From assembly GCA_037447655.1 (NCBI GenBank), contig JBBHKE010000538.1, positions 1-39,690 on the forward strand: a stretch of DNA of 39,690 bases, given 5' to 3'. This stretch comes from Zygnema cylindricum. Taxonomy: Eukaryota; Streptophyta; Zygnematophyceae; Zygnematales; Zygnemataceae. The position numbers and the translations under genes were made by a program. Below are positions 1 to 10,726 of the stretch, in pieces; position 1 is the first letter of the stretch; each line of letters opens with the position of its first letter. Under the pieces are notes generated by a model, which saw only the letters and a list, made by a program, of their open reading frames with translations, was not told the origin of the DNA and did not search any database.

Positions 1-626
1 TATCTATGCATATCCCTGGGGGGGGGTAACAGAGATGGGCATGGTCACGGATCCGGGGAAGCATCAGCATTTGGGGTGGATTGCAGGTTTCTCATGCACA
101 CCTCCTTTGGACATCTTACCTGAACCTATGGTTCCCAGGCACGCTCGATAGGGACAAGGTTAGCATTAATTCTTGGAGTGATGCTAGCTATGGTGATGTG
201 CCTAGTAGGAAGTCTACAACTGGGTATGTCATTCAGATTGGAAGTGGAACATGTAGTTGGAGTACTAAACTTCAAAAGGTCACGGCTCAATCTATTATGG
301 AAGCCGAATACATGGCTGCGAGTGGTGCCTTGAAAGAGCTGCTACGGATTAAGGCATTTCTTCAAAAAATAGGTTTTACACAACACGGGACACAAATAAT
401 GTGGTGCGACAATCAAGCAGCTATTTCCGCGGCTACAAACCCAAGTCACCATTTCAAGAGTAAACATATGGACATTCGGCTACATTAGGTACAAGAGAAA
501 GAATTTGCAAAAGTGGTCAAAGTTTGTTATTTGCCTGATGAGAAAATGGTTGCCCACATGTTGACAAAAGCCCTTCCCGCTCCTAAGTTGGAGTACTGCA
601 AAAAAGCATGTGGTCTAAGTGAATAA
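1..626 (+). pseudogene. decayed Ty1/copia pol 3' end (RNase H)
   Basis: This is the C-terminal tail of a copia polyprotein. From about 150 on, the frame reads the copia RNase H signature: SDASYGD (first catalytic Asp), MEAEYMA (Glu), CDNQAA (second Asp), then the HMDIRLH motif and the usual end with LPDEKM and LEYCKKACGL. It closes at a TAA at 624-626. A TAG at 486-488 interrupts the frame just after HMDIRLH, where related elements have a Tyr codon. Upstream of about 150 the frame is scrambled: DPGKH, normally followed by HW, appears in another frame, so at least one indel precedes the RNase H part. The element enters from outside the window. Its protein differs clearly from copia A and B, so it is a separate family. 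Non-functional. Confidence 0.85.
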
Positions 627-640
627 GTCTTCTAAAGCTT

Positions 641-1184
641 AAGGGGAGTATTGAAAATTAAGCTTTAGTTAGTCTTAGAAATTTGAGTCTAGGACTTATA
701 ATAATTTTGGAATACCAACTGTTCAATATTGACCAAATTTAGTGTAGTTTTTTTGTAGTATCTACACGAATAGTTATCTTTGAGTAAATTAGTATGTAGG
801 GCCGCCAACGAATGTGGACGTGATAAGAATCACCCGGATTTTTAGGGTATAGATATTGTTAGTGGACAATTCTGGTCTAAACACATAGATTTTTGTCAGT
901 AGGCTGTTTGGTGAACCTTGTAGATACGTTTTAGATGTTTTCTATATCTTTTGAGTATTTAGTTCAATTAGGATTGATCAGTTCGACATATAATGTACAT
1001 TCTACACAGAGTTTAAGGAAATGAGAGCACTAAGTGTAGTTTAAGGTGTTTTGTGTTCTATTGCCTTTGATTCGCTTGTAGTACATGTTTATTTGGTTGA
1101 AAGACTACTTTCATTTGTAGTTACATATCTTACAGTATTGAACTAGTCTGATAGGTATTCCTCTTTGGGTTTGCTTCCGCTAAC
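641..1184 (+). repeat. polypurine tract and probable 3' LTR
   Basis: The pol stop is followed by AAGGGGAG (641-648) and TATTGAAA, the same arrangement that starts the 3' LTR in copia B (AAGGGGAG then TGTTGAAA). The LTR therefore begins at about 649. Its far end cannot be fixed because the matching 5' LTR is outside the window. A CA followed by an ATG at 1185 is one possible end. The LTR could also extend into the gag-like frame downstream. Confidence 0.55.
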
Positions 1185-1352
1185 ATGTGTGATAATGGCT
1201 CAGCTCTTGTTGCAAGTGCTCCTATTAGCCCTAGTGCTCCACCTGCTCCTCCATGGACGAATATCCCAACAGGTGCAAGTGTGACTCCTAGTGGGAGTGG
1301 ATCACAGCCGAGTCTAAATGCCCATGACCTTCAACAATATACTAACATTTAA
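1185..1352 (+). pseudogene. short gag-like reading frame after the LTR
   Basis: An ATG at 1185 opens a 55-codon frame ending at TAA 1350-1352. The peptide is rich in Ser, Ala, Pro and Gly, with SAPPAPPW near residue 20, then TNIPTG. It resembles the low-complexity start of some copia gag proteins, but I cannot match it to a family. It follows a probable LTR directly, which suggests either a gag start overlapping the LTR, as seen in copia B, or the first codons of a tandem element. It is probably a fragment. Confidence 0.3.
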
Positions 1353-1743
1353 CTTAGCCGCAAAAGTAGAATATAATCGCGAACCGTTACGTTGAACTTG
1401 GACACAGCCTAAATGACGACGTCATATGTATAAACTAACTCATAGAAACGAAATAAACTTCGTACAAGATAAGAAAGCAGCCCCACTTCAAAATATCGAT
1501 GAAACTAAATGATAAAAAAGCGCGTCGTCACGCTCAACCACATGAAGCCACACTATTTATGAATCAACATTCTTACGTTGACAACATACTTCACATTGAT
1601 ACACATTCACGAAAAAAGTAAATTGCGCATATAAAAACAACATATCATACGCACTTAAATGCCAACATGTGCTCTCACATTGGAGCTCATGTGAAGTGAG
1701 AAACTATTTGCGCGCAACCATTTTATTTACATGTGTTTGTTGC
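1353..1743. other. non-coding, target region of copia A
   Basis: No gene is seen. The stretch is AT-rich with many CG-containing 6-10 bp words. It ends with GTTGC (1739-1743), the left target duplication of copia A; the sequence resumes after the element at 8362. Confidence 0.6.
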
Positions 1744-2797
1744 TGAAACTCTGAGACCTCCATAAGTCCTCAGAGTAGACAACTTCCAAGAAGCCTCTAG
1801 GATAACCCAGACCCCTTTGTGTTTCAGCAAAAATAACTGCCACCCTAGAAAACAAAAACCCTGACCACCTGCACCCTTGTGAAGGCAAGACTCCCCTGAG
1901 TCGGTAGCAAAAAGAATCTCTGAATTTGCTCCCTTGAGCAGTAAGTTATGGAGGGTCAAAGTTGACCTTTTGTACAGAAGCTCTCTGGGAGAGAGGGTCC
2001 TATCTTCTAATTTTTCTAAGTCCTATCTCTCTCACAGACTCTATCTACTGATGTACGGAAACAATTAAAATAAAGTTCCGTACATAAAAGTACATCTGCC
2101 GATGTACTTTACGTACGGACATTGTACGACATGGCCTAAATGTCGACACATGTCATATCCGGATTCGGTGCCATAATCTCCGGAGATTCCACGATCCAAC
2201 GTAATTTAGCCACACGTCATCCGATGTGGCGATGGCGATGGCCACAAACCGCCAAAATCTTCCTCCGCGATCTCGGCGCTAATCTCGGCCGTCCGATTAA
2301 ATTCGGATTTAATCGTAGCCGTAATAAATACATGCGCGGTTTTTGTTTCAATTACGAAACAAATGCGCGGTATTGATTTTTGTCCGTACTGTAATTCGTA
2401 CATTATATATTACTGGATCTATGTATCCCGTAATCCATTGCAGTTAAATGATTTATCGCACGTATAATCATTTAAATAAATATAAAACTACATGTTACGT
2501 AATACTACGGCTAGACTTAACGGCTAAGGCTACCGACTATTTCCTGTCTGCCGGCCAGTAGGTGCAAGGATCAATTCCTGCCGCCGGCACATACCTTTTA
2601 AATAAATAAACCCTAACTAATATAAATTTCCCGTAAACCTCAGGATAGCCTAGGTAGCCATGGCTCTAGCATCCTCTCCAATTTCTCAGTGACTGCGACA
2701 AGTTTGAGAGTTGGAGAGAGAAGTTAGAGGTAGACTGCCTCGGCTTCTTTATTTCTATTCAGACCTAGAAAATACTTTAAAACCATTAGTTTCTACT
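1744..2797 (-). repeat. 3' LTR of copia A
   Basis: A direct repeat of 7308-8356. The first base at the PPT side reads A instead of T (AGTAGAAAC against TGTAGAAAC in the 5' LTR). It contains the same GTACGG-rich segment and CCGGC-rich block as its partner. Open frames inside it occur in both LTRs but look like nothing known. Confidence 0.93.
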
Positions 2798-2812
2798 CTC
2801 CCCTTATTTTCT
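2798..2812 (-). promoter_or_regulatory. polypurine tract of copia A
   Basis: Read on the minus strand this is AAAATAAGGGGAG directly before the 3' LTR. It is the same sequence that precedes the 3' LTR of copia B, and is the plus-strand primer site for reverse transcription. Confidence 0.85.
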
Positions 2813-4214
2813 AGTCAATCTTTAATTTCAGACCACACTTCTCCCTGCAGAAAATTAGCTTAGGGGAAGGCACAAGTTTGGTCATCATATCTGCTACCAT
2901 CTCACTATCTGGTCTGTACTCTAAACTGATTATTTTGTTTTCTACTTTCTCTCTAACAAAGGTGAGTCTGATGTCCATGTGTTTGGCTTTTAAATGATGT
3001 TTAGGATTGGCAGAAATAGCGATTGCTGCCTGATTATCACAAAATATTTTCTGCACACCACTCTTAAGGTGACCAAGCTCACCAAGCAAAGACTTGACCC
3101 ACATCAATTCTTTTACAGCAGAGCAAGAGGCCATATACTCAGCCTCCATGGTGGACTGAGCAATAACCTTTTGTTGTTTGCTACTCCAACAGCAAGCCCC
3201 ATCACCCACATATAATACATATCCAGAAGTGCATCTCCTCATCGGAGCATCACCATAACTGGCATCACTCCAAGTAGTGATGTCAGTATTCTCCCCACCC
3301 AAATGCAACCATAGATCCCTAGTTCATACCAAATATCTAAGGACTCTCTTAGCTGCCTCCCAATCCTTCTTAGTGGGAGCATTTAGACTTCTACTCAGCA
3401 CTCCTACAGCTGCAGCTAAATCCGGCCGGGTACAGTTCATATAATAGATTAGACTTCCCACTACTTGCCAGTAAGGAATAGTCTGCATGAACTTCTGTTC
3501 ATCAAGAGATAATTCCTCGTCTAAGACTATGACTCCTTCTTCCTCACTCCCCTCACTTCCCTTCTTCAACTCCATTGGAGTTATACAACTATTAGCTTTA
3601 TCCATTTGAAATTTTTCAAACATGTTCCCTATTGCTTCCTTTTGAGTCAGTCTTATAATTTTCCTTTTTCGGTCTCTCCCTACTTGAATTCCCAAAATAT
3701 ATCTTGCTTCTCCCATATCCTTCATTTCAAATCTCCCTTTAAGATCGGTTTTCAGTTTGTTAATTTTTTCCATTGATTTACTTAAAACAAGCAAATCATC
3801 AACATAAATTGCAATAAATATAAAACCTTCCTCATCTTCGAAAACATAGATTGAGTGATCTGAGCTGATCCGAATATATCCCAGACCGGTAAGAAACTCA
3901 TCAAGCTTCTTATTCCATTGTCGAGGTGCCTGTTTCAAACCATAAAGAGATTTAATCAGCCGGCATACCTTACTCTCCTCTCCTTCCTCCACAAAACCTT
4001 CGGGTTGTCGCATGAAGATCTCCTCTTCCAATTCTCCATGCAAAAAGGCTGTCTTGATGTCCATCTGATGCACTTCCATGTCTTCCGCCGCTGCTAAACT
4101 GAGAAGTATGCGGACGGAGGGAAATCTGACCACCGGGGCAAAGGTTTCCTCGTAGTCAATTCCTTCCTTTTGTGTAAATCCCTTTGCCACTAATCTGGCC
4201 TTGTAGTCTCGATT
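2811..4214 (-). pseudogene. copia A reverse transcriptase and RNase H, broken
   Basis: This covers the RT and RNase H parts of the copia A polyprotein. RT motifs include [18 protein letters not shown] (first catalytic Asp), SLYGLKQAPRQW and the active site YVDD. RNase H carries SDASYGDAP, MEAEYMA and CDNQAAIAI. Two breaks are visible against copia B. A one-base deletion near 4214 separates this part from the integrase frame, just before the segment reading [14 protein letters not shown] at 3324-3326 replaces a Gly codon between RT and RNase H, after RYLV. Catalytic residues are otherwise kept, so the decay is recent compared with the element at 1-626. Confidence 0.9.
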
Positions 4215-6400
4215 GTGTTATCTGGGTTCAGTTTCAATTTGAAAACCCACTTACAACCGATTGGTTTTCGGTTAGGTGGACAGTCCACCAGCTCCCAAGT
4301 ATCGGTTGCCATGATTGAAGCCATCTCCTCATTGATGGCTGTCTTCCACCGGTTTCTTTCTGGACAAGTCATCGCCTCTCCATAAGTTTGAGGTTCATCT
4401 TGATGAGATAGTTTAGTTACCTTGTTATTAACCTGTTTTTCTTGCAGTCTTTTCCTACTTCTCCTCCCCCCCTCAAAATCTGAGGCTGGAATGGATGGTT
4501 CTCGTGGATTTTTTCGAACAAACTCGGCTTCTCCCCTATCCCTTAATTCCGAATCAATTTCCACCACGTCTTCCGCTTCGAGTAGAGTTGTCACTGGAGT
4601 TTCCACAGCCGAGTCCTTTTCGGTCTGATTTGTTCCTGCAAGAATGCCATCTTCTCTAAAACCTGGATAGTTAGGAAGCTCAAAGTCATCGGAATTTTCT
4701 GACTCAAATCTGATTTTTACTGACTTCGTATATTTGAAAGGATCCACAGACTTTCCTTCATCCATAACTACTAGATGCTTTACTAAGATTATATCTTCCC
4801 TTTTTAGATCATAAACTCTATTAAAACCTGGATAGTTAGGAAGCTCAAAGTCATCGAAATTTTCTGACTCAAATCTGATTTTTACTGACTTCGTATATTT
4901 GAAGGGATCCACAGACTTTCCTTCATCCATAACTACTAGATGCTTTACTAAGATTATATCTTCCCTTTTTAGATCATAAACTCTATATCCTTTAACATCT
5001 TCATCATATCCTAATAAGTATCCCGGTTTTCCTTTAGGATCTAGCTTCCAATTGGACCAATCAATATCTACACTGAACACTTGACTGCCAAAAACCTTTA
5101 AGTGAGATATGTCTGGTTTCCGGCCTGTCCTTCTCTCATAAGGTGTTTGATCTTTTATAGCTAAAGTAAGAACTCTATTCTTGAGGTAATTAGCACAATT
5201 CATTGCTTCTGCCCAAAACCTTTTTCCTATCTTTTTATCTGACAACATACTTCTAGCACTATCACTTAGTGTTCTATTTAACCTTTCAGCTACCCCATTC
5301 TGTTCCGGATTTTCTGGAACTGTCTTTTGGTGTTGAACCCCATCTTCCCTCAGAAAATCCTCAAACTGGTTAGAAGTATACTCTCCACCATTGTCACTCC
5401 TTACTCTCGTGATTGGAGTTTCATGGAGTTTTTCGCTCCATGCTTTATATTGTCTAAAACAATCCTCAGCTTCGGACTTGTTTTTCAAAAAATATACCCG
5501 GGAATACCGAGACCAATCATCAGTTATAGTCATCATAAATCTCTTCCCCCCCGGTGAGGGCACTTTAGCCGGTCCCCAAATATCTGTGTGTAATAGATCT
5601 AGAATTTTTTCTCCCTTACAGGTGGCTGATTTAGGAAAGGGTAATCTGTGTGTTTTACCTTGAGCACATCCAATACCATCACTTATATCATCACTCTCAC
5701 TGAATTGAATCCCTTCCACCACTCCCATCTTTTTCATCTCTCTTACCTTATCTAGATTCACATGCCCAAGCCTCTTATGCCACATCATAATATCATGAAC
5801 ACCAGCATAATAAAGTTTCTTCTTTTCATTACTTAAGATCAGCCTAAACATCCCATGGCTACCTTTCTCAGCAATGAAATAGACATCATCCTTAAAACTA
5901 GCAGTAAAGACTCCTTCCCTAGTGCTAGTGAAAAAACCCTTATCATCTAATACTGATGTAGAGATAAGATTTTTGTTCAGCTCCGGAATAAACAATACAT
6001 CGGAGAATGTTAATATGGATGTCTTTCCTTCTACTAACACTTTCAGATATACCGATCCTACAAGAGTAGTGGTGACTATCCTCCCATCCCCGTACTTTAT
6101 CTCTACGGTGGGAATCTTTCTTATATTAGTGAACAGGTGTCTATCCTTACACATGTGCATGGAGGCACCTGAATCTACAATCCAGCCTGCTTCACCTTTC
6201 AATCCACCGTAAGCACATTTCTGCCTTCGTGGAATTTTGACCTCATTTTTCGCCTCCAACTCCTCATCCAAAAGGAGCTCATCGTCCTCAGATTCAGCCT
6301 CAAGTACCTGTGTGACAAGGGCCTTTTTCTTTCCTCTCGGGGTACCACCGGTCTGCCCCTCCTTTAGCCGAAGCTTGATTAGCTTAGTGCACTCTGCCAT
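4190..6400 (-). pseudogene. copia A protease and integrase
   Basis: The frame continues from the gag zinc knuckle (HYMAEC). The aspartic protease motif is VDSGASMHM. Integrase follows with its N-terminal zinc region HKRLGH and GCAQGK, then the core with [15 protein letters not shown] and [12 protein letters not shown] (the D, D and E of the triad). The zinc region has lost one Cys: copia B reads DDCSGC where this copy reads DGIGC. A 165-bp segment near the integrase C-terminus is duplicated in frame (4658-4987). The frame ends at 4190 because of a one-base deletion near 4214. The connection to RT is therefore broken, although the order and spacing are those of an intact copia polyprotein. Confidence 0.9.
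4658..4987 (-). repeat. in-frame tandem duplication of 165 bp in pol
   Basis: Two adjacent copies of 165 bp (4658-4822 and 4823-4987) each encode 55 residues, running from RVYDLKRED to FELPNYPGF. They differ by only a few bases (for example NSDD against NFDD). Copia B has the first part of this segment once, so the duplication is specific to this copy or its recent lineage. Because 165 is divisible by three, the frame stays open. Confidence 0.9.
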
Positions 6401-7303
6401 ATAGTGCCCCGGTTTCTTACAAAAATGACATAAACCTTTGGGAGCCCTTGGTTCGAACTCGTCGGCATGTTTTTAGTGCTCCCTACCCCCTTAGTTTCCG
6501 ACCGGTTTTCGGGAATCCCTGTTCCTCCAATCAATCGTTGTTGCCAAAACTTGGCCACTCTTTCCTCCCTTTCGGATCTCAATTGTATTCTCTTGAACGA
6601 GAATCATCCCTACCACTGAGTTCCATATCCACCTTGAGTCAGGCAAGTCCTGCACACGGTAAACTATGTTCACGAACTCATCAGGTAACTTCATCAGTAA
6701 ACAGTTAACCTTTTCTTTTTCACTGAAATCTTTTCCCGCACTCTCTAGCTCCATGAAGAGTGTAGCAAGCTCATTGCAAAAATCCAACATATTTCCCCCT
6801 TTGTATACATACTCCTTAACTTTCTGATCAGCCAACTGTTGTTGCTGAATCGTACCACTTCGGTACATCTCTATGAGAGCCATCAAAAGATCGGATGCCC
6901 TTTCTACCTGCAAATGAGGACATGCAAGTCTTTGAGTGAGATGGCGTAGGATGAAGTACTTTGCCGCCATGTTGTTGAAGTCCCAGGTTTCAGTATCATT
7001 CTCCTCATTCCTCGGAATAGGTGACATGAATGTCGAACCAGTTGCTATTGGTGTGGTCGTCTCCTTCTCTTTTCTTTTGTCCACCACCTCTCCTTTTTTT
7101 GTTTCCTCTGTTGAAGGTGGATCCTCTTTCCTGGTGAATCTGGTTCCTCCAAACCCTGGAGGAATTCCAAGACTTGATGGACGCCCCAACCGTCCACTCA
7201 CTATCCCCCAAAACCTTTTTTCGCATAGAGCTCCTATCATCATACTTTCCCAGTATATGAAGCCAGTTCCATTAAAGATTGGTACACTAGAGGGTGGGCC
7301 CAT
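6401..7303 (-). pseudogene. copia A gag, broken by two stops
   Basis: Gag begins at MGPPSSVP, whose ATG lies inside the primer-binding site, and shares FNGTGFIYWE, GALCEK, WGIVSG and the ALIEMYRSGTIQQQQLADQK block with copia B. The zinc knuckle ([16 protein letters not shown]2CX4HX4C) spans the junction with pol. Between about 6470 and 6493 two in-frame TAA codons separate the capsid part from the zinc knuckle. The reading frame is otherwise continuous with the protease-integrase frame, so gag and pol were one polyprotein. An upstream ATG in the LTR, used in copia B, is followed here by TAG after six codons. Confidence 0.88.
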
Positions 7304-7307
7304 AACC
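7295..7307 (-). promoter_or_regulatory. primer-binding site of copia A (tRNA-iMet anticodon arm)
   Basis: Reading minus, GGTTATGGGCCCA starts at the first base after the LTR. It is complementary to the anticodon stem-loop of plant initiator-Met tRNA (GGGCCCAUAACC), not to the tRNA 3' end. Drosophila copia is known to prime from this internal site using a cut tRNA. The ATG complementary to the CAU anticodon is read as a gag Met codon. Confidence 0.8.
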
Positions 7308-8356
7308 TAAAACTCTGAGACCTCCATAAGTCCTCAGAGTAGACAGCTTCCAAGAAGCCTCTAGGATAATCCTGACCCTTTTGTGTTTCAGCAAAAATAA
7401 CTGCCACCCTGGCAAACAAAAACCCTGACCACCTGCACCCTTGTGAAGGCAAGACTCCCTTGAGTCGGTAGCAAAAAGAATCTCTGAATTTGCTCCCCTG
7501 AGCAGTAAGTTATCGAGGGTCAAAGTTGACCTTTTGTACAGAAGCTCTCTGGGAGAGAGGGTCCTATCTTCTAATTTTTTCTAAGTCCTATCTCTCTCAC
7601 ATACTCTATCTCCTGATGTACGGAACCAATCAAAATAGAACTCCGTACATAAAAGTACATCTGCCTATGTACTTTACGTACGGACATTGTACGACATGGC
7701 CTAAATGTCGACACATGTCATATCCGGATTCGGTGCCATAATCTCCGGAGATTCCACGATCCAACGTAATTTCGCCACGCATCATCCGATGTGGCGATGG
7801 CCACAAACCGCCAAAATCTTCCTCGGCGATCTCGGCGCTAATCCCGGCCGTCCGATTAAATTTGGATTTAATCGTAGCCGTTATAAATACATGCGCGGTA
7901 TTTGTTTCAATTACGAAACAAATGCGCGGTATTGATTTTTGTCCGTACCGTAATTCGTACATTATATATTACTGGATCTATGTATCCCGTAATCCATTGC
8001 AGTTAAATGATTTATCGCACGAATAATCAGTTAAAGAAATATCAAACTACATGTTACGTAATACTACGGCTACACTTAACGGCTAAGGCTACCGGCTATT
8101 TCCTGTCTGCCGGCCGGTAGGTGCAAGGATCAATTCCTGCCGCCGGCACATACCTTTTAAATAAATAAACCCTAACTAATATAAATTTCCCGTAAACCTC
8201 AAGATAGCCTAGGTAGCCATGGCTCTAGCATCCTCTCCAATTTCTCAGTGACTGCGACAAGTTTGAGAGTTGGAGAGAGAAGTTAGAGGTAGACTGCCTC
8301 GGCTTCTTTATTTTTATTCAGACCTAGAAAATACTTTAAAACCATTAGTTTCTACA
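7308..8356 (-). repeat. 5' LTR of copia A
   Basis: Starts with TGTAGAAAC at 8356 (minus) and ends at 7308 just before the PBS. It is followed outward by target duplication GTTGC. Its U5 side is related to the copia B LTR (shared CTCTCTC, ACTCA-GGGAGTC and AGGGTGCAG blocks), so A and B belong to one broader lineage. Confidence 0.93.
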
Positions 8357-8564
8357 GTTGCAATTTCGTTATGTAAACTTGCACTGGCCGTGTGAATTGT
8401 TTTTTTTTATGACGGTCGACGTTCGCAAAGCGTTGACACTTTTTTAACCGTCGTTACAATATTTCGCCAGTCAAAGTTGTTTGACGGATTGGCCGTCATA
8501 TCTGAACTTAAAGGTACGTAACTTGAACTACACTGTACTTCAAATGTACAATTTTTAACAATTA
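8357..8564. other. non-coding, contains a loose inverted repeat
   Basis: No gene. ATGACGG near 8410 and CCGTCAT near 8494 bound an imperfect foldback of roughly 90 bp. It may be a worn MITE, but the arms are too short to be sure. Confidence 0.4.
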
Positions 8565-9024
8565 CACCGTGAATCGCTATTAGCGTACACGACTCTAATT
8601 GGGGTACCTCTTTTTTTAAGGGTTATTCTCAAATAGAATAGAGTACGCTAAATGTTTCTGAACGTTATATCAGGTACCCCGATCAATACGGTTCATAACT
8701 GTAATTTAGTGCCCTTTTAAATAGTGTGGTGTGCGGACTGTCAGATTCGTACTATTCCGTATAATAATATGTAATTGCGTAAATATTTTCCTGCATACGC
8801 GGATGTCAAAAAAACGCGACGGCGTACGATTTGAACAATCTCGTACATCTACATGTTTTAGTGTGGACATATTATGTGCCTAAAATTTGTACAAAGCACT
8901 TTACAAATTAGAGTTAATGATAAATTAGTATCATTGTGTACCCTAAAAAACACAATTTACCGTAAAGTACGCTAATTGTTTCATTACGCCATATATTTTA
9001 TTACGTAAATAACGATTCACGATG
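8565..9024. mobile_element. TA-MITE copy 1 (CACCG family)
   Basis: The left end CACCGTGAATCGCTATTAGCG follows TA (8563-8564). The right end ...AACGATTCACGATG precedes TA (9025-9026). About 460 bp with no coding capacity. The interior has the AAATAGTGTGG word shared with other family members. A second right-end-like sequence (GCGATACACGGTG, ending 9100) lies 75 bp further on, so the true right border could be 9100. Confidence 0.7.
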
Positions 9025-9079
9025 TACCTGCGCACAGCAAAAGCTGTCTCTGCGATTAGCAATTCCCAAAAATTATTGA

Positions 9080-9100
9080 TAGTAATAGCGATACACGGTG
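9080..9100. repeat. orphan right end of the CACCG MITE family
   Basis: TAATAGCGATACACGGTG followed by TA is a typical right terminus. No separate left end was found, so it is either an alternative end of copy 1 or the stub of another copy. Confidence 0.55.
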
Positions 9101-9117
9101 TATTGTACCGTGCAGTA

Positions 9118-9734
9118 CACCTCGAATCGTAATTAGAGTAAATTAATCTAATTCGGTCGCTCGAAATTTCGACTCTATCACATCAAATAGAGTAATCGAT
9201 TCTAATTTTTTCATTATTCTATTTTAGGTGAGTTTAATTACCGTAAAAAAATATAATATAGGTTATTTTTTAAATAGTGTGGAGTATGGACGACGTCTGA
9301 CCGTGCAAAATTGTACCTTTATAAGTAAAAAGGTACAAATAATGATTTAATAAAATCGCGCTCGCACGTGAAATCGTACTAAACAAAAAAATGAGTCACA
9401 TCGAAAAAAGCCGTTCGCATAACTCTCGTCCGTCGACAGCATCGTCGTCAGTGAGAACATTAACTGACATTGAATGCGACAAATATTATTAGCGTCATAA
9501 TGACGTCAATACTATACCGGACTGACACATTCTGTACGTCTACGTAATTTAGTGGTCATAATTATCGCGCACATAATTATCGCCGACATAACCCAATATA
9601 GAATAACTAAATAAATTAGAGTAAACTTCATAGTCGAAAAAGCTCTATCACATAAATTAGCGTCAATTACTCTAATTGTTTTTTTTTGTTTTTTTACTCT
9701 AATTTTTTCATTACTCTTATTACGATTCGCGGTG
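9118..9734 (+). mobile_element. TA-MITE copy 2, ~615-bp subfamily
   Basis: Bounded by CACCTCGAATCGTAATTAGAG and ...TACGATTCGCGGTG, each next to TA (9116-9117, 9735-9736). 617 bp. It is the reverse-oriented homologue of the copy at 23271-23885: both share the GGTCGCTCGAAATTTCGACTC block and the segment around TGACGTCA with CGTCGACAGC. No transposase is encoded. Confidence 0.85.
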
Positions 9735-9736
9735 TA

Positions 9737-10724
9737 GTGTACTATAGATTTTTGGATACAGAAACATTTCGTGCGAATATATCTATGGGGGACAGTTCAA
9801 GCCACATCGCACTAAAACCGTCGGCAATATTCGCACCGTTTCTCGCACGGATTCACACACCGTATTCTTTGGAAATAAAAAATCGCAAAGAAAGAAAAAC
9901 ATATGGAATGTTGTCGATCGTCATGAATGCGACTCTCCACAGAGAGGGAGGGTGAGAGAGGGAGGGAGAGAGAGAAAGGAAGGGAGAGAGAAAATGAGGG
10001 AGAGGTAATGGAAAAGGAGCTCGATGATAGAGACGAAGAGGGAGACGTGGAGGGAGAGGGAGAGGGGGAGGGAGAGGGAAAGGCCCTCTCCCTATCCCTC
10101 TCCCTCTCCCATATATCCCTCCATTTTTTCCCATGTATCCGTTATTGAAGCCGCGGCAAGTTTTTACAATATTTATCGGAAAAAATAAAAAGGAGTCAAA
10201 AAAAAGTTTTACTTTTTGTTAATACAAATTTTCCTCCTATTATCGAGCAAAGCAATTATTTTTCCGTTTTACCGAAAAACGGAGATAAAAAAAGTTGTGG
10301 AAAAATATGAATAAAGTCAATCAAAGGTTTGTGGTTTAAGTGAGTTGCTGTGTTTTTATTTTTGGGTTTTTTGCCTCTTTTTTGTTTTACATACCATTTT
10401 TATGTTTGTTCATGTTGCTTTTCTTTTTTGCCCTGCTTGTAGTTTTCCCCCTAAAAAACCATGAAAAACCCTAAAAAACCTCGTTTTCGCCATGCCACCC
10501 TTTGAACACTCCTAGACTCAGCTGGTTCCCCATTGCGCTTGATTACATTTTTCGTACCATCATATTTTAAATGGTGCTATAAAATATGAAAGGTACACAC
10601 TCCTTGAATAGAAACAGTTGATGGGAATGTAACAACTATGATACAATGCAAATTATCCAATAACACGTGACATAACAATGGGGTCACATTTACAATACTA
10701 ATATATTATGTTGTAAATGAAAAC
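9737..10724. other. non-coding with GA/CT-rich array
   Basis: No gene recognised. It holds a (GGGAGA)n-type tract at about 9940-10080, directly followed by (CCCTCT)n at about 10084-10110, so the two can fold back. After 10130 it is AT-rich, with several CCCTAAAAAACC words near 10450-10490. Confidence 0.6.
9940..10110. repeat. GGGAGA microsatellite followed by its complement
   Basis: Irregular GAGGGA/GGGAGA units run to about 10080, then switch to CCCTCTCCCT units. The open frames through it (Arg/Glu or Pro/Leu repeats) are simple-sequence artefacts. Confidence 0.85.
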
Positions 10725-10726
10725 TA

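Larger units (their letters stand above)
1744..8356 (-). mobile_element. full-length Ty1/copia retrotransposon A
   Basis: A complete LTR retrotransposon of 6,613 bp on the minus strand. Two LTRs of 1,054 and 1,049 bp flank a gag-pol region in the order gag, protease, integrase, RT, RNase H, which defines copia. The LTRs begin TGTAGAAAC (5') and end TTTCA or TTTTA. GTTGC at 1739-1743 and again at 8357-8361 is a perfect 5-bp target duplication. By eye the LTRs differ at roughly 3-4% of positions including small indels, so the insertion is older than element B. The polyprotein carries several stops, one frameshift and an internal duplication, so the element is no longer autonomous. Confidence 0.95.

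Noticed and set aside
2140-2376. 78-codon plus-strand frame present in both copia A LTRs
   Set aside because: It lies wholly within the LTR repeat, is antisense to the element and shows no domain; the second copy (7705-7935) differs by indels.
6470-6493. Programmed gag-pol separation in copia A
   Set aside because: Two stops close together before the zinc knuckle, with copia B open at the same place, point to decay.
9853-10134. Pro/Leu-rich and Arg/Glu-rich frames on both strands
   Set aside because: Produced by the GGGAGA microsatellite.
10440-10495. Telomere-like CCCTAAA words
   Set aside because: Only a few irregular CCCTAAAAAACC units, not a telomeric array.
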